Below, in pieces: positions 1-8,452 of a stretch of DNA of 64,000 nucleotides. This stretch comes from a bacterium (GTDB lineage Bacteria; Verrucomicrobiota; Kiritimatiellia; CAIKKV01; CAITUY01): assembly GCA_037128595.1 (NCBI GenBank), contig JBAXWB010000017.1, positions 45,208-109,207 on the forward strand. The letters are read 5' to 3'. The notes under the pieces were generated by a model. The model ran no database searches. It was not told the DNA's origin and was given only the letters and a program-made list of their open reading frames with translations. Positions within the stretch are counted from its first letter, which is position 1. Every line of letters starts with the position of its first letter. Made by a program: the position numbers and the translations under genes.

Positions 1-927
1 GGACACGACATCCAACCGGAAAAACAGGTCATCGCGGAAGGTTTTGGCCTTTATCATCGCGCCCAGATCGGCGTTGGTGGCGGCAATCAGGCGGATATCC
101 ACATCCAGGGTCTGGTGGCCGCCCACCCGCTCAAACTGGCGCTCTTCAAGGATGCGTAGCAGTTTGACCTGGATAGTGGTGGGGATTTCTGAAATTTCAT
201 CGAGGAACAAGGTCCCGCCATCCGCCATCTCGAAGCGTCCGCGCCGCCGTTCCGCCGCCCCGGTGAAGGCCCCTTTTTCATGTCCGAACAACTCGCTCTC
301 CATCAGGGTGGGGGCCAATGCGGCACAGTGCACGGGGATAAAGGGCCCTTTGGACCGGCTGCTCAATTGATGGATGGCATGGGCCACCAACTCCTTGCCC
401 GTCCCGCTTTCGCCTTGAATCAGAATGGTCGCCTGTGAAGGGGCGGCCTGCTTGATGACGTCAAAGATTTCCTGGATCGCCGCGGACTGGCCCACAATGT
501 TTTCAAGACCGAACCGGCTGTCCAGTTGGGCCCGCAGGTTCAGGTTTTCACTTTCCACCTCATGCGTGCGCAGGGCGCGCTTGATCAGCAGGTCGAGATG
601 ATCCAGATTGACCGGCTTGGTCAGGAAATCATAAGCCCCCAGCTTGATGGCCTCAACGGCCGTCTCCACATTGCCGTAGGCGGTGAGCATGATGACGATG
701 GGCGGGTTGCTGCGGGCCGTGATGCGCGGCAGGAGCGTCATGCCGTCCATCCCCGACATGCGGATATCGCTCAGGACAATGTCCACCGTGCGCTCATCAA
801 GCAGCGGTAGCGCCTTTTCGGCACTATCGGCCAGAACGACCTCATAAAGCCCCTGCAGGGCCCGCTTCAGGCCCTCCCGCGTGTTTTTGTCGTCATCCAC
901 GATCAGTACGGTGCGGCGCGGGGTCAT
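1..927 (-). CDS. Sigma-54-dependent response regulator, NtrC family (partial, C-terminus beyond window)
   Basis: Two-component response regulator that activates sigma-54 promoters. The first 309 residues are in the window; the DNA-binding end is cut off by the window edge. An N-terminal receiver domain has the acidic cluster DDD at 11-13 and the likely phospho-acceptor D54 (LSDIRMSGMDG), with the conserved K in FLTKP near 104. The AAA+ domain follows, with Walker A GESGTGKE, the sigma-54 contact loop GAFTGA and Walker B GGTLFLDE. The start ATG at 927 overlaps the stop of the kinase gene by four bases (ATGA), so the two are co-translated and form a cognate pair. The HTH domain, and thus the target, cannot be judged. 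Family assignment is very secure; the stimulus is unknown. Confidence 0.95.
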   Translation of the reverse strand, partial: MTPRRTVLIVDDDKNTREGLKRALQGLYEVVLADSAEKALPLLDERTVDIVLSDIRMSGMDGMTLLPRITARSNPPIVIMLTAYGNVETAVEAIKLGAYDFLTKPVNLDHLDLLIKRALRTHEVESENLNLRAQLDSRFGLENIVGQSAAIQEIFDVIKQAAPSQATILIQGESGTGKELVAHAIHQLSSRSKGPFIPVHCAALAPTLMESELFGHEKGAFTGAAERRRGRFEMADGGTLFLDEISEIPTTIQVKLLRILEERQFERVGGHQTLDVDIRLIAATNADLGAMIKAKTFRDDLFFRLDVVS

Positions 928-2117
928 AGGGATTCCTCATGAGACGATTTTGAACGGTTATGCGGTTTCAGAAGGCGGACGCGCCGTTCCTCCAACGGCA
1001 GGAACAGGGTGAAAGTGGTCCCTACACCCGGTTCGCTGTGGACATCCATGCGGCCACCATGATCCTGGATAATCCGTTGAACGATCATCAGGCCGATCCC
1101 GGATCCCTTGGATTTGGTGGTGTAATAAGGTTCGAAAATGTGGCCGATATCCTCTGGGGAGATCCCGGACCCATTATCCCGGAAGGCCAATGCCAGGAAG
1201 CGGTCCGAGGCGGCGGCAGTAATCCGGAGGAGTCCGCCATCCGGCATCGCCTGCAGGGCATTTTTGACAATATTGAAGAAGGCCTGCTTGATCTGGTCTT
1301 TATCCACCTGGATGGCCGGCAGATCCGTCGGGAGCTCCAGTTCAACATGGGCGCCCCGGTTTTCAATTTCCTGCTTCAGCAGGGCGAGGGTTTCCTTGAT
1401 GATCGTAGATACCTGATTTTTGACCAGATTGGGCTTTGAGGGCCGGATGGCCTTGAGGAATTGGGTAATGATCAGATCCAGGCGGGTGACCTCATTGCGG
1501 GCGACGTCCACCAGTTCAAGCAGATTGGCCCGGTTGCCATGACTGTTTTTTTTCAGTTCCCGGTCAAGCAACTGGAGATGGATGTTCAGCGCATTCAGGG
1601 GATTGCCGATCTCATGGGCGACTCCGGCGGCCAGCAGGCGCACGGCATTGAGCCGCTCCGATTCCACCAGAGAGGCTTCCTGGGCACGGTCACGGGTCAC
1701 ATCACGCAAGATGATGACCGCCCCTTTTTCGTTACTCTCGACGGCGGAAAGGGGGACTACATAGAAATTCAGGACGCGGGGTTCGGGGTAACGCACTTCA
1801 ATCTGGTGGCTGCTGAGCTTGGTCCATTCGCCGGTATCCAGGTTCAGGATCCGGTTCCAGTCGATTTCCCTCAGGAACTTGCTCATCGGCTTCCCAATGG
1901 CCGTGGTGTGGTTAAATCCGATAAATTCCCCAGCAGCCCGATTGGTGTAGGTAATGGTCCCTTTGCCGTCGAGCACCACGACTCCTTCCTGAATCGACTG
2001 GAAAATCGTCTCCAACAACCCCTTTTCCTTGGCCAACCGCAGGAAATGAGTCTGAACACTTTCCGGGTCAAGCCGATCCAGTCGCGAAATGAGTTTTTCT
2101 AAAAATCCAGCTTTCAT
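924..2117 (-). CDS. PAS-domain sensor histidine kinase (NtrB/AtoS-like)
   Basis: Histidine kinase of 397 residues that should phosphorylate the NtrC-type regulator translated from the overlapping downstream gene. A PAS domain covers about residues 35-145 (ILDG-type core, VVLDGKGTITYTN). HisKA follows with the H-box LAAGVAHEIGNPLNAL, putting the phospho-acceptor at H168. The HATPase domain has the N box (NIVKNALQAM), G1 (DNGSGI) and G2 (GSGIGLMIV). There is no transmembrane segment, so sensing is cytoplasmic, through the PAS domain. The H-box sequence HEIGNPLN is typical of kinases partnered with sigma-54 activators. The ligand is not visible. Confidence 0.95.
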   Translation of the reverse strand: MKAGFLEKLISRLDRLDPESVQTHFLRLAKEKGLLETIFQSIQEGVVVLDGKGTITYTNRAAGEFIGFNHTTAIGKPMSKFLREIDWNRILNLDTGEWTKLSSHQIEVRYPEPRVLNFYVVPLSAVESNEKGAVIILRDVTRDRAQEASLVESERLNAVRLLAAGVAHEIGNPLNALNIHLQLLDRELKKNSHGNRANLLELVDVARNEVTRLDLIITQFLKAIRPSKPNLVKNQVSTIIKETLALLKQEIENRGAHVELELPTDLPAIQVDKDQIKQAFFNIVKNALQAMPDGGLLRITAAASDRFLALAFRDNGSGISPEDIGHIFEPYYTTKSKGSGIGLMIVQRIIQDHGGRMDVHSEPGVGTTFTLFLPLEERRVRLLKPHNRSKSSHEESL

Positions 2118-2173
2118 GGTCTATTCTGTCGCAGTGTCAAATTGGCGCTCATGCTAGCAAATCTACCTCGTCT

Positions 2174-3321
2174 TTACCTCAATTTTTTAAGATCGGACTT
2201 CAATGGTGGGAAGTCGCCGAGGAATTCGGCCTGACGGGGTCGTGCCCGGGCCACCAGGGCTTCTGTTTTCTGCAACAGTTGTTCCCGCTCCACCGGGTTA
2301 GTCGCACTGAGGGCGGTGGTATAATAATACGAGGCAAGGTTGTAGAAGGTGTCGGGCGTGGTTTCCGGGCGGAGGAGTTCGGGGGTCCACAAGGTTTCCG
2401 CATTGCGCCACGTGGGGAGCGCTTTGGTCTGACACCATATGTTGACTGAACAGAAGAGCAGGAGCAGGCTGGCGGTTATCCACGCCAGCGGCCGGGCGCC
2501 CTGTCGCCAGGAGTCCGCAGTCACGGTCGCCAGTAGGGCCACCACGCAGACTGCGGCGAAATAGAGATAACGGGCGGCCACCCAGATCCCGGTGTAATGG
2601 AGATTCATGTACGGGAGCATCAGCACGAAAAAAGAGAGGAAATAAAAGGCAAGATCACGCCTTTTATGGAGCAGCACGGGGATGAAGGTGATCAGGCTGA
2701 GCCAGATGGCCAAGGCCGCGGCCACATGGCGAAATGCGAAATGGGTCAGATTACCCGGCCAGAGGGGGATCACCGGCATATTCCACGGAGCCACCAGGAG
2801 CTGCAGGTCTCGAAGCCAGGCGAGGGGATTGAGCACCAGCAGGGTGGCAATCTGCTGAAGGGGGGCGGCCGCATTACCCCGGTCATAGGCCCCGAAGTCA
2901 GTCAGTACCCCGCAATACCAGTGGCTGACAATCAGACTGACGATCAGATGCGGCAGAATGCCCGCTAGCGCCTTCGGAATGCGGTGCCAGGGGAATGGAC
3001 TGCCAGAGGGTTCCTCACCCCTTAAGGCCGGCTGGAGGAGGGCAAGTAAAAAGAGGACGCCAGGGAAGACCACGGCGCTGATTTTCGAGAACAGCGCCAG
3101 GGTTAAGGCGAGCAGCGACGCGGTGTACCAGCCGTATCGGGCGCGGGGGGCACGGGCATCGAGGGCGCGGCTGTGGCAGAATCGTAGTAGATGAATTCAA
3201 AATTCGCACTGGGCAGGTAGAGCAGGAAGGCTGCCCCGAAGAGGACCAGTAGTGTCAGCCAGTTCCGAAGGCCCGTGTCGGCAAACGCACTTTTTAAGCG
3301 AGTGGATATCCCTGAAATCAT
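2174..3321 (-). pseudogene. Broken TMTC-like multi-spanning membrane glycosyltransferase-type protein (internal deletion with frameshift)
   Basis: Two reading frames on the minus strand fit one ancestral protein. The upstream frame (from 3321) gives an N-terminal membrane segment ending in NFEFIYYD, the usual opening of TMTC/DUF1736-type membrane proteins just before their conserved acidic pair. It then runs out of family resemblance and stops near 3103. The second frame can be read from about 3182 (CHSRALDARAP, then LALTLALFSKISAVVFPGVL) and continues to the stop at 2174 with several hydrophobic helices and a short TPR-like tail. The part normally lying between these two stretches is missing. 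The join lies near 3175-3185. I infer a deletion that changed frame; an assembly or sequencing error is the alternative. The C-terminal half may still be expressed from the ATG at 3073. Confidence 0.7.
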
Positions 3322-3418
3322 TCCCGCACACTACCAACGATGGGCGCCTTTGAAAAGAAGCCAGAATTCAGGCACTTGTGTATTATGAAAAGTTTGATAC
3401 ATATACATGCCGCAACCC

Positions 3419-3501
3419 GCCCGGGTGGCGAAATGGCAGACGCAAGGGACTTAAAATCCCTTATCCGCAAGGGTGTGTGGGTTCGAGTCCCACCCCGGGC
3501 A
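3419..3501 (+). tRNA. tRNA-Leu (anticodon TAA)
   Basis: A type II tRNA. The 7-bp acceptor stem pairs GCCCGGG (3419-3425) with CCCGGGC (3494-3500), with discriminator A at 3501. The anticodon stem AGGGA/TCCCT encloses the loop CTTAAAA, giving anticodon TAA at 3452-3454. A long variable arm and the T loop GTTCGAGTC follow. CCA is not encoded. Confidence 0.97.
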
Positions 3502-3631
3502 ATCCCTTTAAAACCACGTATTAATCAATGTTTACAGGTTTGCTGTGATTATACGCTTGTTCCTAATTGTCCCCTTCGGTTCCTTTCGGTTTCATCCCTC
3601 AGAATTACATGCAGGGGGCCAGGTTCGTTGG

Positions 3632-3659
3632 AAAAAAACCGAAGCGCTTCGGTTTTTTT
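3632..3659. terminator. Perfect palindrome, likely bidirectional intrinsic terminator
   Basis: A 28-base perfect palindrome: seven A, CCGAAGC, then GCTTCGG and seven T. It gives a GC-rich hairpin followed by a T run on either strand. It sits between tRNA-Leu (plus) and the 3' end of the LigB-type dioxygenase gene (minus), so it can end transcription from both sides. Confidence 0.85.
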
Positions 3660-3744
3660 GGGCTTGGACCCCGCCGTTCTGTATCGCCTCGCGGCGTTGC
3701 CTGACGAGAAGGCCGCCACACTCACTCCCGATACGCTGCTGGCC

Positions 3745-4665
3745 TCATCCGATTTTGAAGCCGCGCATGGAAATGGAGCCGAGGACGACTTTTTCTGTAA
3801 AAAACGTCAGTGACTCATTCTTGTCCTGAAGCCCCAAGGTATACAGCATGGGGAGATAATGCTCGTTGGTGGGGATGGCCAGCGCGGCCTGGGATCCCAG
3901 GCGGTCATAATGAATCAGCGCGTTATGATCCTGTTTTTCTATCAGCGTCTTCGCGGTTGCATCAAATTCCACCGCCCAGTCGTAGGGCTTGTCCGACCAC
4001 TGCAGCATGCCCAGATTATGGACTATGTTTCCGCTGCCGATGATCATTAGCCCTCTCTCGCGTAATGGAGCAAGCTCGCGGCCGAGCTCGTAATGCCGGC
4101 GGGGTGGAAGTTTGCGATCAAGGCTGAGCTGGAAGACCGGCACGTCCGCGGCGGGAAACATGCGGCACAGTACGGACCATGTTCCATGATCCAGCCCCCA
4201 GGTCAGGTCCGGCTCGACATGGACCGAATGGATCGTTTCGCAGGTGGTCTGTGCCCACGCGGGGGAGCCATCGGCCGGGTATTGTTTGTTATAAAGCTCG
4301 GAGGGGAATCCCCCGAAGTCGTGGATGGTTTTAGGTTTGGGCATGGCGGTCACCCGGGTGCCATCCGTTTCCCAGTGCGCGGAGATGCAAAGGATCGCGC
4401 GGGGCCGTGGCGGTGCCGATCCCAGAACCGCCCACGCGCGGCTGAATTCATTGTCCTCGATCGCATTCATGGGACTGCCATGGCCGGCAAAAAGCACCGG
4501 CATTTTAGGAGTGGGTCCATCCTCTTTTTTCAGTATCTGTCCCAAGGTCTTTACAGTTGTCATACCAATGCACCCCAGTGTCAGGCATTTTAGAAACATA
4601 CGGCGGTTCAGTAAGTCCCCGTCAGGCCTCTCGGACTTGGCAGGTGCTGGAGAATCTTTAACCAT
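3745..4665 (-). CDS. ygiD: LigB/YgiD-type extradiol dioxygenase with Tat signal
   Basis: Protein of 306 residues in the class III extradiol ring-cleavage dioxygenase family (4,5-DOPA dioxygenase/YgiD type, zinc or iron enzyme). The family opening LFAGHGSPMNAIEDNEF lies at about 58-75, the second metal histidine in CISAHWE at about 95, and the product ends with the usual short tail. Ahead of this domain is a 50-residue extension with a twin-arginine motif (NRRMFLK) followed by a hydrophobic stretch (CLTLGCIGMTTVKTLG), suggesting export by the Tat system; canonical YgiD is cytoplasmic. The gene is divergent from the methionine synthase block. The substrate cannot be read from the sequence. The start could move within the extension, but the RR motif argues for this one. 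Confidence 0.85.
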   Translation of the reverse strand: MVKDSPAPAKSERPDGDLLNRRMFLKCLTLGCIGMTTVKTLGQILKKEDGPTPKMPVLFAGHGSPMNAIEDNEFSRAWAVLGSAPPRPRAILCISAHWETDGTRVTAMPKPKTIHDFGGFPSELYNKQYPADGSPAWAQTTCETIHSVHVEPDLTWGLDHGTWSVLCRMFPAADVPVFQLSLDRKLPPRRHYELGRELAPLRERGLMIIGSGNIVHNLGMLQWSDKPYDWAVEFDATAKTLIEKQDHNALIHYDRLGSQAALAIPTNEHYLPMLYTLGLQDKNESLTFFTEKVVLGSISMRGFKIG

Positions 4666-4760
4666 ATTTTTGACAATGCCTGATGCCTGTTAGGTTGTCG
4701 ATGGCATTATTGTGATATAGCGATTGTATTGGTCCACTTTATTGGTTACTTTTTTACCCC

Positions 4761-5684
4761 ATGAAACCGGCTGATCATGAATTGTTGATATTTGATGGCG
4801 CTACGGGCACCCAGCTTCAGGGGAAGACGATTCCCGCTTCTGCCTGGGAAGGCAAAGAGGGCTGTAACGAGTTCCTGAATCTCTCCGCTCCCGACATCAT
4901 TACGGGACTGCATCAGGAATTCCTGGATGCCGGCGCGCAGGTCGTCGAAACGAATACGTTCGGCGCTTCGCGCATCGTGCTGGATGAATATGGCATCGGG
5001 GACCGTACCGCTGAAATCAACGCCGCCGCCGTCGTCAATGCGCGCAAGGCGATTGCCGGGCGGCCCGGCCGCTATGTCTGTGGGTCGCTGGGCCCCACCA
5101 CCAAGTTGCCATCCCTGGGCCATATTTCGCCGGACGCCTTGAATGCCGCCTATCGCGAACAGTTGACGGCCCTGGTTGAGGCCGGTGTGGATCTCCTGTT
5201 ACTCGAAACCTGTCAGGATCTGTTCCAGATCAAGCTGGCGCTGATTACCTGCTTTGAGACCCTGGAACATCTGGTCCGGGAGGTGCCGGTCATGGTGTCG
5301 GCGACGCTGGAACGAACCGGAACCATGCTGGTGGGCACGGACATTGCCGCGGCGGCGGTGACACTCGAGCCGTTCCCGCTCTTCTCGTTCGGGCTCAATT
5401 GCGCGACCGGGCCGGCTGACATGGTTTCGCATATACATTACCTTCAACATCAGTGGCCGGGTCGCATCTCCGTGATGCCGAACCAGGGCCTTCCTGAAAT
5501 TGTGAACGGACAGACCGCCTATCGCCTTCAACCCGCTGAGTTTGCCCGGCAGATGCGGGTGTTCGTGGCCGATTATGGCGTCAGCATTGTGGGGGGCTGT
5601 TGTGGAACGACGCCGGCGCATATCCGCGCCCTGGCCGAGGCCGTGCGGGATGTTCATCCGGCAGCAAGGACGGTGGACTCATGA
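4761..5684 (+). CDS. metH: Homocysteine-binding subunit of split cobalamin-dependent methionine synthase
   Basis: Homocysteine S-methyltransferase domain of 307 residues, equal to the first module of MetH and present here as a separate protein. The zinc-binding cysteines are visible: C214 in GLNCATGP and C280/C281 in GGCCGTTP. The N-terminal DGATGTQLQ and the ETNTFGA motif are also typical. The stop overlaps the start of the next gene by four bases (ATGA at 5681-5684), and that gene encodes the remaining MetH modules, so the two products should form one enzyme. No riboswitch fits in the short upstream gap (4666-4760). Activity alone on another methyl donor (BHMT-like) is possible, but the coupling favours the split MetH reading. 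Confidence 0.92.
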   Translation: MKPADHELLIFDGATGTQLQGKTIPASAWEGKEGCNEFLNLSAPDIITGLHQEFLDAGAQVVETNTFGASRIVLDEYGIGDRTAEINAAAVVNARKAIAGRPGRYVCGSLGPTTKLPSLGHISPDALNAAYREQLTALVEAGVDLLLLETCQDLFQIKLALITCFETLEHLVREVPVMVSATLERTGTMLVGTDIAAAAVTLEPFPLFSFGLNCATGPADMVSHIHYLQHQWPGRISVMPNQGLPEIVNGQTAYRLQPAEFARQMRVFVADYGVSIVGGCCGTTPAHIRALAEAVRDVHPAARTVDS

Positions 5685-8137
5685 AGCCGGCGTTAGCGAG
5701 TCTTTATCAGGCGGTGGATCTGCGGCAGGAGATCCCCCCGTTGCTGATCGGCGAGCGCATGAATACCAATGGCTCGAAGCGTTTCCGTGAATTGTTGCTG
5801 GCCGATGATTTCCAGGGCTGTGTCGAAGTCGGGCTGGAGCAGGAAAAACGGGGCGCCCACATTCTGGACCTTTGCGTGGCGTATGCGGGGCGTGACGAGA
5901 AGGCCGATATGCTCGAAATGGTGGGGCGGCTCAGGGGGACGGTTAAACTGCCGTTACTGATTGACTCCACCACACCGGATGTCATTGAAGCCGCATTGCG
6001 CATTTATCCCGGACGGTGCATGGTTAATTCCATCAACCTTGAGGACGGCGGCAAAGCCATCCGCAAGGTGTGCGCCCTGCTCAAGAAATACGGGGCTTCC
6101 ACCGTGGCCCTTACGATTGGCCCGAAGGGGATGGCCATGACGGCTGCCGACAAGGTCATCATCGCGCGGCAGATTCATGATGTGGCCGTGGGTGAATTCG
6201 GGTTGCGGCCCCAGGATTTATTGTTTGATGCGCTGACCTTCACCATCGGGGCAGGGGATGAAACGCTGCGGGATGCGGCCATCCAGACGCTGGACGGGAT
6301 CCGGGGCATCAAGGCCGCGCTGCCGGGGGTGGGCTGTGTGCTGGGCTTGAGCAACATCTCGTTCGGGCTCGCGCCGGCCAGCCGGAAAGTCCTTAACTCG
6401 GTTTTCTTGCACGAGGCGGTCCTGGCCGGACTGGATGCGGCGATTGTGGACCCCGGCAACATTTTGCCACTGGCCCGGATTGGCGCCATTGAGCGTGAGC
6501 TCTGCCTGGATCTGCTCTACAACCGTCAGAAGGATCCGCTGCGCACCCCGCTGATGCTTTTCATTGATCACTTCCAACGTCTGTCCGGGAGTGAAGTGAA
6601 GTCTGATAAAAAGGCTGAGGATGAGCATCGTCCCGCCGACCAGGCCTTGACAGCGCGCATTGTGGAAGGCTCCAAGGAGGGGTTGGAGGATCTTCTGGCC
6701 ATCCTGCTGCTGCGGATGCCCGCCGTGGAGATCATTAACCGCATCCTGATTCCTGCGATGCGTCATGTGGGCGAATTGTTCGGACGGGGCGAGCTGCTGT
6801 TGCCGTTTGTGTTGCAAAGTGCCGAGGCCATGAAGCGGTCGGTGTCGATTCTGGAACCCCATATGCCGTTGGTACAGGAAGGCCACGCCACGCGGATCCT
6901 GCTGGCCACGGTGCAGGGGGATGTCCATGATATCGGTAAAAATCTGGTGGATATTATTCTGACGAATAACGGCTATCAGGTCTTCAACCTGGGTATCAAG
7001 GTGCCGGCCGAGACTATTATCCAGCAGGCGATTGAGAAGAAGGTTCAAGTCATTGGCCTGAGTGGACTGTTGGTGAAATCCGCGCTGGTGATGAAAGAAA
7101 GCATGCAGCAGTATCGCGAGGCCGGGCTGGGCATTCCGATCCTGCTGGGTGGTGCGGCGTTGACCAAGAAATTCGTTGCCACAGAATGCGGCCCGTCGTA
7201 TGACGCTCCCGTGGTTTACTGTGCCGATGCCTTTGCCGGGCTTCAGGCGGTGCGCGATCACGAGGCCGGTAAACTCAAGGGGACCACCTTTGATACCACG
7301 GCGCCTGCCGCGTTAAAGCCCGGAGTCAAGACAGTGGACCTGGACCGGTCCAATGTGGTGCCCACCCCGCCTTTTTTCGGGTTCAAGCATGTGTCTGATA
7401 TTCCGTTGTCGGCGCTATATCCCTACGTCAATACCCAGGCGCTGTTCCGCGGACGCTGGGGGTATCGCCGGGCGAAGCTTTCGGCGGCGGAGTATGACAA
7501 GCTGATTGCCGACAAGGTGCAGCCCCTGTATGAGCGGCTGGTTCGGGAAAGTGCGACGGAGGGATGGCTTAAGCCGCAGGCGGCCTATGGCTATTTCCAC
7601 TGCTTCAGTCGAGGAAATGAGCTGATTGTCCGCGACGAGAACCGGGAGTTCTTATTTGGCTTTCCCCGGCAGGGCGAGGCGCCCAACCTCTGTATTGCCG
7701 ATTATTTCAAGACGGAAGCCGAGGGGGGCGATCTGGTCGGCTTTTTTGTGGTCACCATGGGGGGCGCGATCGCCGAGAAGACACGCCTACTCTATGAGTC
7801 CAATCAATATCACGATTACCTCATGATTCATGCCTTTGGGGTGGAGTTGACGGATGCCCTGGCGGAATACTGGCATACGGTGATGCGGCGTGAACTCGGG
7901 ATTGCGGGCCGGGAACCGACGGATACCTCAGGGTTTGTCACCCAGGAGTATCAGGGCTCCCGCTACGGCTTCGGCTATCCCGCCTGCCCGGATATGGAGG
8001 CGCATAAGCCGGTGTTCGCCTTGCTGCATCCCGAGGCACTTGGGTTGGGCCTTACTGAGAATATGCAAATGACGCCCGAGTTCAGCACTTCTGCGCTCAT
8101 TGCCCATCATCCCCAGGCAAAATATTTTGCCGTCTAG
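5681..8137 (+). CDS. metH: Methionine synthase subunit: folate-binding, B12-binding and activation domains
   Basis: Protein of 818 residues carrying every MetH module except the homocysteine one. A pterin-binding TIM barrel lies at about 20-290 ([12 protein letters not shown]), a B12 cap helical domain at about 320-400, and the B12-binding Rossmann domain at about 400-530 with the cobalt-ligating H416 in DVHDIG. The activation domain runs from about 560 to the end, with the AdoMet-binding [12 protein letters not shown] near 760-775. I take ATG 5681, which overlaps the upstream stop; an in-frame upstream start at 5600 would only add a tail inside the previous gene. The activation domain implies reductive remethylation by a flavodoxin-like or other electron donor. 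No such reductase is adjacent, only a rubredoxin gene just downstream. Confidence 0.93.
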   Translation: MKPALASLYQAVDLRQEIPPLLIGERMNTNGSKRFRELLLADDFQGCVEVGLEQEKRGAHILDLCVAYAGRDEKADMLEMVGRLRGTVKLPLLIDSTTPDVIEAALRIYPGRCMVNSINLEDGGKAIRKVCALLKKYGASTVALTIGPKGMAMTAADKVIIARQIHDVAVGEFGLRPQDLLFDALTFTIGAGDETLRDAAIQTLDGIRGIKAALPGVGCVLGLSNISFGLAPASRKVLNSVFLHEAVLAGLDAAIVDPGNILPLARIGAIERELCLDLLYNRQKDPLRTPLMLFIDHFQRLSGSEVKSDKKAEDEHRPADQALTARIVEGSKEGLEDLLAILLLRMPAVEIINRILIPAMRHVGELFGRGELLLPFVLQSAEAMKRSVSILEPHMPLVQEGHATRILLATVQGDVHDIGKNLVDIILTNNGYQVFNLGIKVPAETIIQQAIEKKVQVIGLSGLLVKSALVMKESMQQYREAGLGIPILLGGAALTKKFVATECGPSYDAPVVYCADAFAGLQAVRDHEAGKLKGTTFDTTAPAALKPGVKTVDLDRSNVVPTPPFFGFKHVSDIPLSALYPYVNTQALFRGRWGYRRAKLSAAEYDKLIADKVQPLYERLVRESATEGWLKPQAAYGYFHCFSRGNELIVRDENREFLFGFPRQGEAPNLCIADYFKTEAEGGDLVGFFVVTMGGAIAEKTRLLYESNQYHDYLMIHAFGVELTDALAEYWHTVMRRELGIAGREPTDTSGFVTQEYQGSRYGFGYPACPDMEAHKPVFALLHPEALGLGLTENMQMTPEFSTSALIAHHPQAKYFAV

Positions 8138-8145
8138 GAGCCATT

Positions 8146-8319
8146 ATGACCATCCCCACGCAACGTTATATTTGCACCCACTGCGGTTATATCTATGATC
8201 CGGCCAAAGGCGACCCGATGAATGAGATTCTCCCCGGAGTCGCCTTCGAGGATCTCCCGGAAGAATGGGTTTGCCCCATCTGTTACGTAACCAGAGACAA
8301 TTTCGACCCGCTGGATTAG
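8146..8319 (+). CDS. Rubredoxin
   Basis: A 57-residue protein with the two rubredoxin iron-binding loops, CTHCGY at 10-15 and CPIC at 43-46, separated by the usual acidic middle segment ([15 protein letters not shown]). The start ATG 8146 has AGGAG seven bases upstream. The gene begins eight bases after the metH stop, so it is probably in that operon. Rubredoxins are one-electron carriers in anaerobes. Possible partners here are the flavodiiron protein at 17176, the MetF domain of the next gene, or reactivation of MetH; the sequence does not decide. The second loop continues YVTRDNF rather than the commoner GxxKxxF. Confidence 0.93.
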   Translation: MTIPTQRYICTHCGYIYDPAKGDPMNEILPGVAFEDLPEEWVCPICYVTRDNFDPLD

Positions 8320-8358
8320 GACGCCTGCGGCGACCTGGTGATCCGGTATGAGTGATTG

Positions 8359-8381
8359 GTTATTTGGAACTTTCCAATAAC
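8359..8381. repeat. Inverted repeat in intergenic gap before the hcy-MT/MetF gene
   Basis: GTTATTTGGAA and TTCCAATAAC form an imperfect hairpin with a one-base bulge. Related ATTGGTTA/TAACCATTAACCAATAAC stretches continue to about 8405. No T run follows, so it is not a clear terminator. It may be a decayed dispersed repeat. The rest of the gap (8320-8452) shows nothing else. Confidence 0.4.
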
Positions 8382-8452
8382 ACGTAACCATTAACCAATA
8401 ACTTACAACCTAGACTCGACGTCAGGCGGTCGGCTCTCTATAGTTACACGCC

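Noticed and set aside
3103..3321. The 72-codon minus frame as a stand-alone small membrane protein
   Set aside because: Its sequence is the standard N-terminus of the membrane protein that continues in the next frame; after residue 48 it becomes Pro/Ala-rich frameshift product.
4666..4760. Cobalamin or SAM riboswitch before metH
   Set aside because: The 95-base divergent gap is too short for a cobalamin riboswitch, and no B12 box or SAM-type stem pattern was seen.
6218..7261. Antisense open frame of about 347 codons inside the metH B12 subunit gene
   Set aside because: The plus strand holds clear catalytic motifs throughout; the antisense product is His/Gln-rich and unlike a protein family.
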